From DASVWZ01 sp036392935 (GTDB taxonomy: Bacteria > Acidobacteriota > Terriglobia > Terriglobales > Acidobacteriaceae): DNA of 62,577 nt. Numbering within the stretch: position 1 is the first letter of the stretch; every line of letters starts with the position of its first letter. Made by a program: the position numbers and the translations under genes. The DNA lies in the NCBI GenBank assembly GCA_036392935.1, contig DASVWZ010000299.1:1-62577 (forward strand), in the 5' to 3' direction. The notes under the pieces were generated by a model, which did not search any database, was not told the origin of the DNA, and saw only the letters and a list, made by a program, of their open reading frames with translations. Positions 49,964-59,342 of this stretch are shown in pieces.

Positions 49964-51244
49964 TTGAAACCTGGAATTCTCATTGCAACAACCAATAACT
50001 GGGTGGCGACAGCCCGCTTGGCTATCGCCATGGCGGAGGCTGGCTTCGAGGTGTCCGCGCTGTGCCCACCGGCGCATCCGCTTCGAAAAGCGAACACCGT
50101 ATCGCGCGCATACTCGTACCAGGGGTTAACGCCGCTGAAGTCTTTCACTCGCGCGATCGAGGCAAGCAAGCCAGTCCTCGTCATTCCCGGTGATGACCTC
50201 GCAACCTGTCACCTGCATGAATTACATCGCAAGACTAAACAGCAAGCACATGGCTCTGCGGTTTGCGCACTCATAGAACGCTCCATCGGCTCTCCCGCGA
50301 GTTACCGCTTAGTCGGTGAAAGAGCGACCTTCATTCAGATTGCGCAAGACGAAGGTATTCGCGCCCCGCGCACCGCTGTTATCTCTACCGACGCCGATCT
50401 CCGGCGCTGGATCTCGCGCACTGGACTACCGGTAGTTCTGAAAGCCAACGGCAGTTCCGGCGGTGATGGGGTACGTATCGCCGACACCGCAGAAGGCGCG
50501 CATCGTGCGTTTCATAAATTGCAGGCGCCGCCCCTGCTGGCCCGCGCCGCCAAGCGTTCCCTAATCGATCACGACCATTCCCTGATGGCTCCCTCGCTTC
50601 TTCGTCGCGGGCGCGTAGTCAATGCGCAGGAGTTCATCGATGGCCGGGAAGCCACCAGCGCCGTTGCCTGCTGGAACGGCAAAGTTCTCGCCGGTCTTCA
50701 CTTCGAGGTACTCGAAAAAATCAGCTCCCTCGGTCATGCCACCGTTCTGCGCAGAATCGATCATCCGGAAATGTCCGCTGCCGTCGCGAAAATCGCTCAA
50801 CGCCTTAACCTCTCCGGCCTGTATGGATTCGATTTCATGTTAGCCGCTGCGACCGGCGATGCATACCTGGTGGAGATCAACCCGCGTACGACGCAGGTAG
50901 GTCATCTGTCGATGGGCGAAGGCCGCGATCTTCCGGCCGCGCTGTTTGCCGCCGTCAATGGCCAGCCGTCTCGGCCGAGTGCGAGAGTGATTGAGAATGA
51001 CACCGTGGCACTTTTTCCGCAGGAGTGGATTCGCGACGCAGCCAGTCCGTACCTGCGCTCCGCCTATCACGACGTGCCCGTACAATCGCCCGAATTGGTC
51101 GAGGCATGTTTGCGGAAGGCGAGAAAGCAGACTGGCCGCGAACAGCCGCCAATGCCGGCGACATTTGTTCCCGCAAAGTACAGACCCTCCAGTGAAAACC
51201 TGGAACCATTGATGGCGAGGGAGATCGGATCGCGCTATGAGTAG
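49964..51244 (+). CDS. ATP-grasp ligase, substrate unknown
   Basis: About 426 aa from TTG 49964, chosen because AAGGA precedes it and the longer frame (from 49784) runs into the dehydrogenase gene. 'MKPGILIATTNNWVATARLAIAMAEAGFEVSALCPP' pre-ATP-grasp domain; ATP-grasp core 'RTGLPVVLKANGSSGGDGVRI', 'VNAQEFIDGREAT', 'LNLSGLYGFDFMLAAATGDAYLVEINPRTTQVGH'. Forms an amide or ester with ATP. The last 8 bp overlap the aspartokinase start, so the two are a unit. Joining an amino acid to the polysaccharide is one idea only. Confidence 0.82.
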   Translation: MKPGILIATTNNWVATARLAIAMAEAGFEVSALCPPAHPLRKANTVSRAYSYQGLTPLKSFTRAIEASKPVLVIPGDDLATCHLHELHRKTKQQAHGSAVCALIERSIGSPASYRLVGERATFIQIAQDEGIRAPRTAVISTDADLRRWISRTGLPVVLKANGSSGGDGVRIADTAEGAHRAFHKLQAPPLLARAAKRSLIDHDHSLMAPSLLRRGRVVNAQEFIDGREATSAVACWNGKVLAGLHFEVLEKISSLGHATVLRRIDHPEMSAAVAKIAQRLNLSGLYGFDFMLAAATGDAYLVEINPRTTQVGHLSMGEGRDLPAALFAAVNGQPSRPSARVIENDTVALFPQEWIRDAASPYLRSAYHDVPVQSPELVEACLRKARKQTGREQPPMPATFVPAKYRPSSENLEPLMAREIGSRYE

Positions 51245-52829
51245 CCATCCTGCCCATCGCAACTCGGCCGGAGCCGATCGCCGATTGAGCCATATACCCG
51301 TGCCCTCACGTCCTCGAATTCGAAGAGACAACGACAGACTGCTAAAGGTAATCAAGTTCGGCGGTACGTCGCTTGGTGACGCCTCTTGCATTCAGAGAGC
51401 CATCGAGATCGTGAAGTCCACCGCCCTTGATGGTGATTTGGTTGTGGTCGTCTCCGCCATGGCTGGTGTCACCAACAAACTCATCGAAGCCGCCACGCGA
51501 GCCGCAGCCGGCGATCGTTCCATTGTCTCGTCAATTCTCAAAGAATTGCGGGAGCGCCACCTCGCCGTGGCTCACCTCCTGATCCATTCATCCGAGACGC
51601 GTGCCACGATCGAAGCCCATATCGACGAATTGTTCAACGAAGGCCGATGTCTCTGCGATGGAACCATGTTCCTGCGCGAACTCACGCCGCGCGTGCTCGA
51701 TACCATCTCGAGTCTGGGAGAACGCTTGTCGGCTCCGCTGGTAGCGGCTGCGCTAACCGAACAAGGCTTGGCGAGCGAAGCCATTGAAGCCGTCGAACTC
51801 ATCGTCACCGATTCCTGTCACGGCGCTGCCGAGCCATTCATAGACCTCACCCGCAAGCGCTCAGAACAGCGGCTCAACCCACTTCGTCAGCAAAGAATCG
51901 TTCCTATCGTCACCGGCTTCATCGGCGCCACCGCCGAAGGGGTTCGCACCACGCTCGGACGCGGCGGCTCGGATTACTCGGCAACTATCCTTGGCGCGGC
52001 GCTCGACGCCGACGAAGTCGTCATCTGGACCGACGTGAACGGCTTGATGACCGCCGATCCACGCCTGGTGCCAACTGCGTGCACGATCCCGGAAATCTCC
52101 TATCGTGAAGCCTCCGAGCTTGCCTACTTCGGTGCAAAGGTTCTGCATCCCAAGGCGCTGCGTCCGGTCATGCTATCGGAAATCCCGCTTTCGATTCGCA
52201 ACACGTTTTCCCCGGATGGCGCGGGCACGAGAATTGTTCCTGAAATCCCCAGCCACGGCACCAGCTTGAAGGCGCTGACCGCAATGAAAGACGTCGCCCT
52301 GATCACCGTCGGCGGTCCCGGATTTATCGGCGTCACCGATGTCGTTGGACGTGCTTTCGCTACTATCGCCGCGCTCCGCGCAGACGTGCTGCTGATTTCG
52401 CAATCCTCGTCCCAGAACGAATTTTGCCTGATCGTGCCGGCCGCCGTCGCCCGCCACACCGTCGAAGCTTTGCGCCGGGAATTTGCCCACGATCTTGCTC
52501 GTGAAACCACAGAGCACATCGCGCTCGAAAATCCTGTCGCCATCGTTTCCCTGGTCGGACAAAACATGCGCGGCCCATCGGGAATCGCCGGTCGCACCTT
52601 CGGCGCTCTCGATCGTGAAGGTATCGGCATCATCGCCATCGCGCAGGGCTCCTCGGACTGCAATGTTTCCTTCGTCGTTGCCCAACAGGATGTGCAGGCA
52701 GCGGTCATCACCACCCACGAGGAATTCCAACTGGGATCGCCCAACACCCCGGATCTTCCCCTTCAGAGGCCCAGTGAATCTGCAGATCGCTATTACGCTC
52801 CGGAAATAGCGAGCGCCGACGCAGACTGA
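51237..52829 (+). CDS. Aspartate kinase embedded in polysaccharide operon
   Basis: 530 aa. After ~35 extra residues, 'LKVIKFGGTSLGDASCIQRAIEIVK' is the AK start, with 'VVVVSAMAGVTNKLI', 'SLGERLSAPLVAAAL', 'GFIGATAEGVRTTLGRGGSDYSATILGAALDADEVVIWTDVNGLMTADPR' and tandem ACT domains ('VALITVGGPGFIGVTDVVGRAFATIA', 'AIVSLVGQNMRGPSGIAGRTFGALDREGIGIIAIAQGSSDCNVSFVV'). Makes 4-phospho-aspartate. It overlaps the ATP-grasp gene by 8 bp and is followed by sugar-biosynthesis genes, an unusual place for an amino-acid enzyme. No homoserine dehydrogenase domain. Confidence 0.88.
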   Translation: MSSHPAHRNSAGADRRLSHIPVPSRPRIRRDNDRLLKVIKFGGTSLGDASCIQRAIEIVKSTALDGDLVVVVSAMAGVTNKLIEAATRAAAGDRSIVSSILKELRERHLAVAHLLIHSSETRATIEAHIDELFNEGRCLCDGTMFLRELTPRVLDTISSLGERLSAPLVAAALTEQGLASEAIEAVELIVTDSCHGAAEPFIDLTRKRSEQRLNPLRQQRIVPIVTGFIGATAEGVRTTLGRGGSDYSATILGAALDADEVVIWTDVNGLMTADPRLVPTACTIPEISYREASELAYFGAKVLHPKALRPVMLSEIPLSIRNTFSPDGAGTRIVPEIPSHGTSLKALTAMKDVALITVGGPGFIGVTDVVGRAFATIAALRADVLLISQSSSQNEFCLIVPAAVARHTVEALRREFAHDLARETTEHIALENPVAIVSLVGQNMRGPSGIAGRTFGALDREGIGIIAIAQGSSDCNVSFVVAQQDVQAAVITTHEEFQLGSPNTPDLPLQRPSESADRYYAPEIASADAD

Positions 52830-52896
52830 ACGCCAGCCGCGCCGGCTCACTCCACGGTTCATCCCCCGGCTTCTTGTGAACAAGGTGAACTCTTCT

Positions 52897-53394
52897 ATGG
52901 ATCAGTACGTATCGATCGCTCCCGACGTAAAACTCGGCAAGGGCGTCAAACTCTCAAAGTTCATCAATCTTTACGGATGCGCGGTTGGTGACGAAACGAA
53001 AATTGGTGCGTTTGTCGAAATTCAGAAGAACGCCACGGTCGGCAAGCGCTGCAAGATTTCCAGTCATACCTTCATCTGCGAAGGCGTGACCATTGAAGAC
53101 AACGTCTTCGTCGGGCACGGAGTGACATTCATCAACGACAGTTATCCCCGCGCCACCACCCCAGGCGGCAATCTGCAGACCGAAGCCGATTGGAAAGTCG
53201 AGCGCACCGTCATAAAGAAAGGCGCGTCCATCGGCTCCGGCTCGACCATTCTTTCGAACGTCACCATCGGCGAAAACGCCATCGTTGGCGCCGGCAGCGT
53301 TGTCACCAAAGATGTACCCGCTAACAGCATTGTTGCCGGCAACCCGGCAAAAGTCTTACGCACTCTCGAACCGACTCTGGAGGTCATGAAGTGA
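52897..53394 (+). CDS. WbpD-like N-acyltransferase
   Basis: About 165 aa from ATG 52897, with AAGGTG 9 nt before; GTG 52876 is a longer option. Left-handed beta-helix hexapeptide repeats throughout, and the family signature 'NVFVGHGVTFINDSYPRATTP' plus 'GSTILSNVTIGENAIVGAGSVVTKDVPANSIVAGNPAKVL'. WbpD/WlbB acetylates the 3-amino group of UDP-2-acetamido-3-amino uronate. Its stop overlaps the aminotransferase start (GTGA). Confidence 0.88.
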   Translation: MDQYVSIAPDVKLGKGVKLSKFINLYGCAVGDETKIGAFVEIQKNATVGKRCKISSHTFICEGVTIEDNVFVGHGVTFINDSYPRATTPGGNLQTEADWKVERTVIKKGASIGSGSTILSNVTIGENAIVGAGSVVTKDVPANSIVAGNPAKVLRTLEPTLEVMK

Positions 53395-54644
53395 GAACGA
53401 ATCCGAACATCCCATTCCTCGATCTGGTAACCCCTCATGTTGAGCTCGAAAAAGAGCTTACCGAGGTTTTCCGAAAAGCCTTGCGCACCGCCGGATTTAT
53501 CGGTGGCCCCATGGTCGAGGACTTTGAAAAAGCCTTCGCGGCTTTCTGTGATGCAAAGCACTCTGTCGCCATCAGCAGCGGCACCGACGCCTTGCGTTTC
53601 GCCATGATGGCATGTGGCATCAAGCCTGGAGACGTTGTCGTCACCGTGCCGCACACCTTCATTGCCACCACCGAAGCCATTTCTCAGGCCGGCGCTCTGC
53701 CCGAATTCGTCGACATCGATGAGCAGACCTACAACATGGATCCCAGGAAGCTGCGCGATTACCTGGAGAATCGATGCTCCATGGATTCTTCAGGCCAATT
53801 GATTAGCAAGCGCAGCGGCCGGCCGGTCACTGCCGTAGTTCCCGTCCATCTCTACGGACAGATGGTGGACATGGATGCGATCCAGGAACTCGCCGGGCAG
53901 TACAACCTGGTCGTCATCGAAGACGCGTGCCAGGCCCACGGCGCCGAATACTTCTCGCGCAAGCACGGTCGCTGGATGAAAGCCGGCTCCATGGGCAAGG
54001 TAGCCGCGTTCAGTTTTTATCCCGGAAAGAACCTTGGCGCTTGCGGTGAGGCCGGTGCGATCACCACCAACGATGAAGATCTCGCCCAAAAGATCAAAAT
54101 GCTGCGCGATCATGGCCAGGCGCAGAAGTATTACCACGACACCGAAGGCTACAACGGACGCCTCGACGCCATTCAAGCCGGTCTTCTGCACGTAAAACTC
54201 AATCATTTAGCCAAGTGGAATTCCGACCGGCAGGATCGCGCCGGCGAATATGAACGCCTTCTCACAACGGTGGATTGCGGAGTTCTTCCCCCACACGTCC
54301 CGGAGTGGTCGAAACCGGTCTATCACCTTTACGTCGTCCGCACCGACCAGCGAACCGCGTTGATGAGCCATCTGCAAAAAGCTGGCATCGGCACCGGAAT
54401 CCACTACCCGATTCCTCTGCACTTGCAGAAGGCATACGCATCGCTCAACTATCGCCACGGAGATTTCCCGGCGGCCGAAAAAGCCTGCGCAGAAATCGTC
54501 TCTTTGCCGATGTTTCCCCAGCTGACTGCCGAGCAACAGACCTACGTGGTAAATGAGATTTCACGATTTACGACAACCGTGGTGATCTCGCGGCCCGCCG
54601 TTCGTGAAACCGGTCGTTTGGCCACCGCCGAACAGACTGCCTAA
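53391..54644 (+). CDS. DegT/DnrJ/EryC1 aminotransferase, WbpE-like
   Basis: 417 aa from GTG 53391, overlapping the acyltransferase. 'RTNPNIPFLDLVTPHVELEKELTEVFRKALRTAGFIGGPMVEDFEKAFAAFCDAKHSVAISSGTDALRFAMMACGIKPGDVVVTVPHTFIATTEAI' is the family N-terminus, with 'VIEDACQAHGAEY' and the PLP-binding Lys in 'AAFSFYPGKNLGACGEAGAITT'. An insertion at residues ~127-145 ('ENRCSMDSSGQLISKRSGRP') is also seen in WbpE-type relatives. It installs the C3 amino group. Confidence 0.88.
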   Translation: MRTNPNIPFLDLVTPHVELEKELTEVFRKALRTAGFIGGPMVEDFEKAFAAFCDAKHSVAISSGTDALRFAMMACGIKPGDVVVTVPHTFIATTEAISQAGALPEFVDIDEQTYNMDPRKLRDYLENRCSMDSSGQLISKRSGRPVTAVVPVHLYGQMVDMDAIQELAGQYNLVVIEDACQAHGAEYFSRKHGRWMKAGSMGKVAAFSFYPGKNLGACGEAGAITTNDEDLAQKIKMLRDHGQAQKYYHDTEGYNGRLDAIQAGLLHVKLNHLAKWNSDRQDRAGEYERLLTTVDCGVLPPHVPEWSKPVYHLYVVRTDQRTALMSHLQKAGIGTGIHYPIPLHLQKAYASLNYRHGDFPAAEKACAEIVSLPMFPQLTAEQQTYVVNEISRFTTTVVISRPAVRETGRLATAEQTA

Positions 54645-54668
54645 GCAAAACCCATTGGGAAAACTAAT

Positions 54669-56081
54669 ATGAAAATCTCCATCATCGGTGCCGGCTATGT
54701 AGGACTTACCACCGCAGCCTGCCTGGCGCAGATCGGTCACCAGGTCTTCTGCGCTGAAAACGATCTTGCCAAGCTCCACAAACTGCAAAACGGCGAGATG
54801 CCGCTCTTCGAGCCTTATCTCGAGGAAGTCATCGCCAAAGCTCGCGCCACAGGCAATCTGGCATTCGGCTCAACCGACGACGCCATCGCCTATGGCGAGG
54901 CAATCTTCATCTGCGTCGGCACGCCTCCGCTTGCCAACGGAGATGCTGATCTCTCGGCCATCGAAGCGGTCGCGCGCAACGTCGCCAAGCGCGCCACCGG
55001 ATATCGTCTGGTCATCGAAAAAAGCACCGTTCCCGTCCAGACAGGATCGCAACTCCGCAAACACCTTTCCGTGCACCGCTCCAACGCCCTGCAATACGAG
55101 GTCGCGTCGAACCCCGAGTTCCTGCGCGAAGGAACCTCGGTCGAGGATTTCCTGCATCCTGATCGCATCGTGGTTGGTGTCGATTCCGAACGCGCCGAAC
55201 GCATTCTGCGCGAGATCTACCGGCCAATCGTTGAACAAAACTTTACGTGCCCGATCCACGCCGGGTGCGCCAAGAGCAAAGAACCGGTATTCCTCGTTAC
55301 CGACACCAGTTCAGCCGAGTTGATCAAACACGCCAGCAATTCGTTCCTCGCCATGAAAATCTCGTTCATCAACATGGTCGCAAACCTCTGTGAGGCCGTT
55401 GGCGCCGACGTGACCAGAGTCGCCGAGGGCATGGGGCTCGATCCGCGCATCGGCCAGGCATTTCTCAGCCCCGGCATCGGCTTCGGTGGCTTCTGCTTCC
55501 CCAAGGATCTTCAGGCGTTCATCCGCATCGCCGACAAATCCGGCTGCGATTTCTCGCTTCTCAAAGAAGTCGAAAAAATTAATCTGCGCCGAGTCGAGCA
55601 GGTTGTCGAGAAGTTGCGCAATGAGCTTTGGGTGGTGCGCGGTAAACGAATCGCGCTGTGGGGTCTGGCATTCAAGCCCAACACCGATGATGTGCGCTTC
55701 GCCCCCTCCATCACGCTGGCCAACATGCTGATCGAGGAAGGCGCCGAAGTCCGCGCCTATGACCCGGTCGCCATGGAGAAAGCCAAACCCGAACTTCCTC
55801 ACGTCACCTTCTGTCTGAACCCCCAGCATGCCGCCGAAGGCGCGGACGCGATCGTCATCGTCACCGAATGGGACGAATTCCGTTCCGTCGACTGGGACCG
55901 GATCCGCTCCGTCGTCGAGCGCCCCCTGATCGTCGATGGCCGCAACATGCTGGACACCACTGAGGTCACGGCTCGCGGGTTCGATTACGTCAGCATCGGC
56001 CGTTCGCCCATGACGGCTGAACAGCGCCCTCACAATCGCAACAGCGACGACGCCACCGTCGAGGGCGTTCTCCAATCATGA
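54669..56081 (+). CDS. UDP-glucose 6-dehydrogenase
   Basis: 470 aa. 'MKISIIGAGYVGLTTAACLAQIGHQVFCAEND', 'FICVGTPPLANGDADLSAIE', 'IEKSTVPVQTG', 'VASNPEFLREGTSVEDFLHPDRIVVG', catalytic Cys in 'GIGFGGFCFPKDLQAFIRIA' and 'ALWGLAFKPNTDDVRFAPS'. This is the TuaD/Ugd type, not the WbpA (UDP-GlcNAc) type. It gives UDP-glucuronate. Its end overlaps the next glycosyltransferase by 4 bp (ATGA). Confidence 0.92.
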   Translation: MKISIIGAGYVGLTTAACLAQIGHQVFCAENDLAKLHKLQNGEMPLFEPYLEEVIAKARATGNLAFGSTDDAIAYGEAIFICVGTPPLANGDADLSAIEAVARNVAKRATGYRLVIEKSTVPVQTGSQLRKHLSVHRSNALQYEVASNPEFLREGTSVEDFLHPDRIVVGVDSERAERILREIYRPIVEQNFTCPIHAGCAKSKEPVFLVTDTSSAELIKHASNSFLAMKISFINMVANLCEAVGADVTRVAEGMGLDPRIGQAFLSPGIGFGGFCFPKDLQAFIRIADKSGCDFSLLKEVEKINLRRVEQVVEKLRNELWVVRGKRIALWGLAFKPNTDDVRFAPSITLANMLIEEGAEVRAYDPVAMEKAKPELPHVTFCLNPQHAAEGADAIVIVTEWDEFRSVDWDRIRSVVERPLIVDGRNMLDTTEVTARGFDYVSIGRSPMTAEQRPHNRNSDDATVEGVLQS

Positions 56082-57262
56082 ATTCTCCTGCCGTCTGCAT
56101 CGTGGTTGAAAACTTGCCGGTGCCGCTCGATCGGCGGGTGTGGCGCGAAGCTTCGGCCTTGCGCGACGCCGGGTATCGCGTCTCCGTCATCTGCCCGCGG
56201 ACTGGCAGCTTTCCCGCCAAGCATGAAGTCCTCGAAGGCATCGAAATCTTTCGTCATCGCGCATTCGAAGCCTCGACTCCAACTGGCTATATTCTGGAAT
56301 ACGGTTACGCGCTGGCGATGGAGTTTTTTCTCACCCTAAAAGTTTTTGCCCGCACCCGTTTTCGTATCCTGCAAGCTTGCAACCCGCCAGACACCATTTT
56401 CCTCATCGCGCTCTTCTGGAAACTCTTCGGCGTTCGCTTCATCTTCGATCACCACGATCTGAGCCCGGAATTGTTCGAAGCCAAGTTCGGCAACCGTACC
56501 GGCCCGCTCTACCGGCTTGCCCGCCTGCTCGAATATTGTTCTTTCCGGCTGGCTAACATTTGCATCGCCACCAACGAATCGTTCAAGGAAGTCGCGGTCA
56601 AGCGCGGAGGCAAAAATCCCGGAAGCGTCTACGTTGTGCGCAATTGTCCGGACATCGAGCGATTCCGCCGGCCGCACAATCTTGTCCGCGACAAATTCGG
56701 CAAGTCACATCTCGTGGCCTACGTCGGTTTCATGGGCGCCCAGGATGGCCTCGATCTGCTGCTCGAATCAATCGAGCATCTCGTAAAACACAACCATCGC
56801 CGCGACACTCACTTTCTTCTCATCGGAGACGGCACAATGCTTCCGCAGTTGAAAGCCCTCGTCGCTCACAAGCAGCTCGAAGCCTATGTAACTTTCACGG
56901 GTCAGGTCTCGCACGACCAGGTCGCAGTTTATCTTTCAAATGCTGACCTCGGCGTCGCTCCCGATCCCAAAAACGCCATGAACGACCACTCGACCATGGT
57001 CAAAATTCTCGAGTACATGGCGTTCAGCTTGCCGGTCGTGCTGTTTGACCTGAAAGAAGGTCGCCATATCGCCGGCTCTGCCGCGCTCTATGCCGTACCC
57101 AACGATCCCGCCGACTTCGCAGAAAAAATTGCCACTCTTCTCGATAACCCCGACCTGCGCCTCGAACTTGGCGCCTTCGGCCGCGCAAGAATCGAACAGA
57201 AGCTCAACTGGAAGGTCGAGAAGGCTTCCTTGATCGAAGCCTATGCCGCCGCCCTTCAGTAG
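56078..57262 (+). CDS. GT4-like glycosyltransferase
   Basis: 394 aa. N-terminal domain 'NSPAVCIVVENLPVPLDRRVWREASALRDAGYRVSVICPR' typical of GT4 enzymes in exosortase loci. Sugar-nucleotide domain: 'YVGFMGAQDGLDLLLESIEHLV', 'HFLLIGDGTMLPQLKALV', 'DLGVAPDPKNAMNDHSTMVKILEYMAFSLPVVLFDLKEGRHIAG' with the EX7E-like region (Asp/Lys variant). Adds a sugar to the growing repeat unit. It overlaps the next gene by 20 bp. Confidence 0.88.
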   Translation: MNSPAVCIVVENLPVPLDRRVWREASALRDAGYRVSVICPRTGSFPAKHEVLEGIEIFRHRAFEASTPTGYILEYGYALAMEFFLTLKVFARTRFRILQACNPPDTIFLIALFWKLFGVRFIFDHHDLSPELFEAKFGNRTGPLYRLARLLEYCSFRLANICIATNESFKEVAVKRGGKNPGSVYVVRNCPDIERFRRPHNLVRDKFGKSHLVAYVGFMGAQDGLDLLLESIEHLVKHNHRRDTHFLLIGDGTMLPQLKALVAHKQLEAYVTFTGQVSHDQVAVYLSNADLGVAPDPKNAMNDHSTMVKILEYMAFSLPVVLFDLKEGRHIAGSAALYAVPNDPADFAEKIATLLDNPDLRLELGAFGRARIEQKLNWKVEKASLIEAYAAALQ

Positions 57263-59342
57263 CGGGAACCAACAGCCAGTTCGCGCACCACAAGTGACGT
57301 TGCAGATCAAATCGAGAAAAGAAACTCACGCAGCCGGCAGAGCCTACGCCGGCTGCATCGTGCTTTTTCTGCTCGCTTCCACCCTGTGGTGCTGTGCGTC
57401 AGATTTGCTTGTAATTCGCCCACCCAGCACCGCCAGTTCCTCCGACCGGCATGCGTTCGAAGTCGCTGCGCAGTTCTACGGACTCGATCTCAAACTCGGT
57501 AATCCCAAAGACCACTCGACTCTCCAACTGGCCCGTCAAAACACCACGCTGGCCGTAGCCATTGACGCCGGAACACTGACAGCCATCAACCGGGCAGACT
57601 TGCTCCGAGCGCTGCAGCGAAAGCAGGGGAGCGTTCCACTACTCATTTTTGGGTTGACCCCGGAAACAGATGCGGGCCTGCTGAAAACTTGGTCCGATGG
57701 CAGCATCACGGGAATTCAATCACTGAGCGGCGACTCTGGCTTGCAATATATCTTCGGCAACACCGACGGAATCACCCAACGGCTCACCGGCCGTACCATC
57801 CCGTTTCCGGGTGAGGAAGCCGAATATCTGGTTCCTGGTGGCCAGAGCGACGTACAGCAGATCGTTTCTGTCCGCAATGAAAATCAGATCGTGCCCGTTC
57901 TCGCTGAGATCAGTTGGCGCCGGCAAAACATTTTCTTCGCTGCGCAAAGCAAAGTTGCAATAACCGGTCCTGTCGACAACCCAGTGACGGCCTTTGCCGA
58001 AGTCGCCCCTGCAATGATCTTCGTAAAATACGCCACCGGCGAACGCGGTTGGCATTCGCTCGCTCATTACGCCAACTTCACCATCGACGATCCCTGGCTG
58101 CGCGAACCCTACGGCCACATCAGCTACAACGGCCTTCTCGCCGAAATGGAGAAGCACAACTTCCACACCACCATTGCTTTCATTCCGTGGAACTACGACC
58201 GCAGCGATCCCACCGTGGCCGCGTTGTTTCGCGATCACCCGCAGCAGTTCTCCATCTCCATTCACGGCGATAATCACGACCACAAGGAATTTGAAGACCT
58301 TGCCAGCAAACCTCTCACCGTGCAGACCGCGGCCATCCGGCAATCGCTGGCCCGTATGGAAAAATTCAAATCGCTGAGCGGCATTCCCTACGACAACGTC
58401 TTCATCTTCCCGCACAGCATCGGCTCCGAAAGCGTGCTCGAAAAACTCCGGCTCTACAATTTCATTGCCACGGTCAACTCGACCAACGTCCCCATGGACC
58501 GCACCCGTCCATCCGAGTTTCTTCTCGCCTTGCGCCCCGTCACCATGTCGTTCGCCGACTTCCCCAGCATCACGCGCTACCCGGCATCCTTGCCCAACCC
58601 CGATTCATTGATCGCGGTCAATGCATTCCTCGATAATCCACTCTTCTTCTATGCGCACCAGGACTTCTTTTCCACCGGCATCGCGGCGTTCAACCGTATC
58701 GCCGACGACGTCAACAGCATCGAGCCTGATACTCGCTGGCGCGGCCTCGGCGACATCATGAAGCATCTGTATCTGGTCCGGCTCACCGGCGACAACACCT
58801 ACGATGTGCTGGCTTTCTCGAATGACCTGTCGCTCGAAAACACGACTAGCCACAGTATGGTTTTCGATGTTAAGAAGCAGGAATTCGCGTCTCAGGCAAT
58901 GACCACGCTGACCGTCGACGGCCAGCCGTATCAATTTCAACTCGGAGGCGGAACACTCCACCTGAAGTTGACGGTACCCGCACACAGCCTTCGCAACGTG
59001 GTCATCCAGTACAAGAATGATCTCGATCTCGCATCGGTTCCAGTCGCGAAAGATTCTGTTCGCGTGTACCTGCTGCGCATCATCTCCGACTTCCGCGACA
59101 ACACCTTGTCGCAGTCCAAGCTCGGTCGTGACTTCACCGCTTACTACTACAAGAACAGCAATCGCGCGTTCCTGATAGTCGTCTCCGCCGGCACCTTAGT
59201 CTTCTTAATCATCGCGGTGACCATTCGCCAACTCGTAATCCGAAAAAAGAAGGGCCGGCAGGCAAGCGACCGTGCAACTCTGACCAAAGCTCACTCCTCC
59301 GGCGACGCAAACCATGACTGTGTTCACGTCGACTGCCGATAA
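57243..59342 (+). CDS. Membrane-bound deacetylase-like protein
   Basis: 699 aa. N-terminal hydrophobic segment 'AGCIVLFLLASTLWCCA', a mid domain with deacetylase features ('HYANFTIDDPWLREPYGHISYNGLLAEMEKHNFHTTIAFIPWNYDRSD', 'SISIHGDNHDHKEFEDL', 'FIFPHSIGSESVLEKL') and a C-terminal transmembrane helix 'FLIVVSAGTLVFLIIAVTI'. TIDDPW and HGDNHDH fit a NodB/DUF2334-like metal site (Asp plus His pair). Probably trims acetyl groups on the polymer at the outer face of the membrane. The N-terminal ~230 residues are unrecognised; the start is uncertain. Confidence 0.65.
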   Translation: MPPPFSSGNQQPVRAPQVTLQIKSRKETHAAGRAYAGCIVLFLLASTLWCCASDLLVIRPPSTASSSDRHAFEVAAQFYGLDLKLGNPKDHSTLQLARQNTTLAVAIDAGTLTAINRADLLRALQRKQGSVPLLIFGLTPETDAGLLKTWSDGSITGIQSLSGDSGLQYIFGNTDGITQRLTGRTIPFPGEEAEYLVPGGQSDVQQIVSVRNENQIVPVLAEISWRRQNIFFAAQSKVAITGPVDNPVTAFAEVAPAMIFVKYATGERGWHSLAHYANFTIDDPWLREPYGHISYNGLLAEMEKHNFHTTIAFIPWNYDRSDPTVAALFRDHPQQFSISIHGDNHDHKEFEDLASKPLTVQTAAIRQSLARMEKFKSLSGIPYDNVFIFPHSIGSESVLEKLRLYNFIATVNSTNVPMDRTRPSEFLLALRPVTMSFADFPSITRYPASLPNPDSLIAVNAFLDNPLFFYAHQDFFSTGIAAFNRIADDVNSIEPDTRWRGLGDIMKHLYLVRLTGDNTYDVLAFSNDLSLENTTSHSMVFDVKKQEFASQAMTTLTVDGQPYQFQLGGGTLHLKLTVPAHSLRNVVIQYKNDLDLASVPVAKDSVRVYLLRIISDFRDNTLSQSKLGRDFTAYYYKNSNRAFLIVVSAGTLVFLIIAVTIRQLVIRKKKGRQASDRATLTKAHSSGDANHDCVHVDCR

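Noticed and set aside
57720..58415. 231-aa frame antisense to the deacetylase-like gene
   Set aside because: No pattern; the plus strand carries TIDDPW and HGDNHDH.
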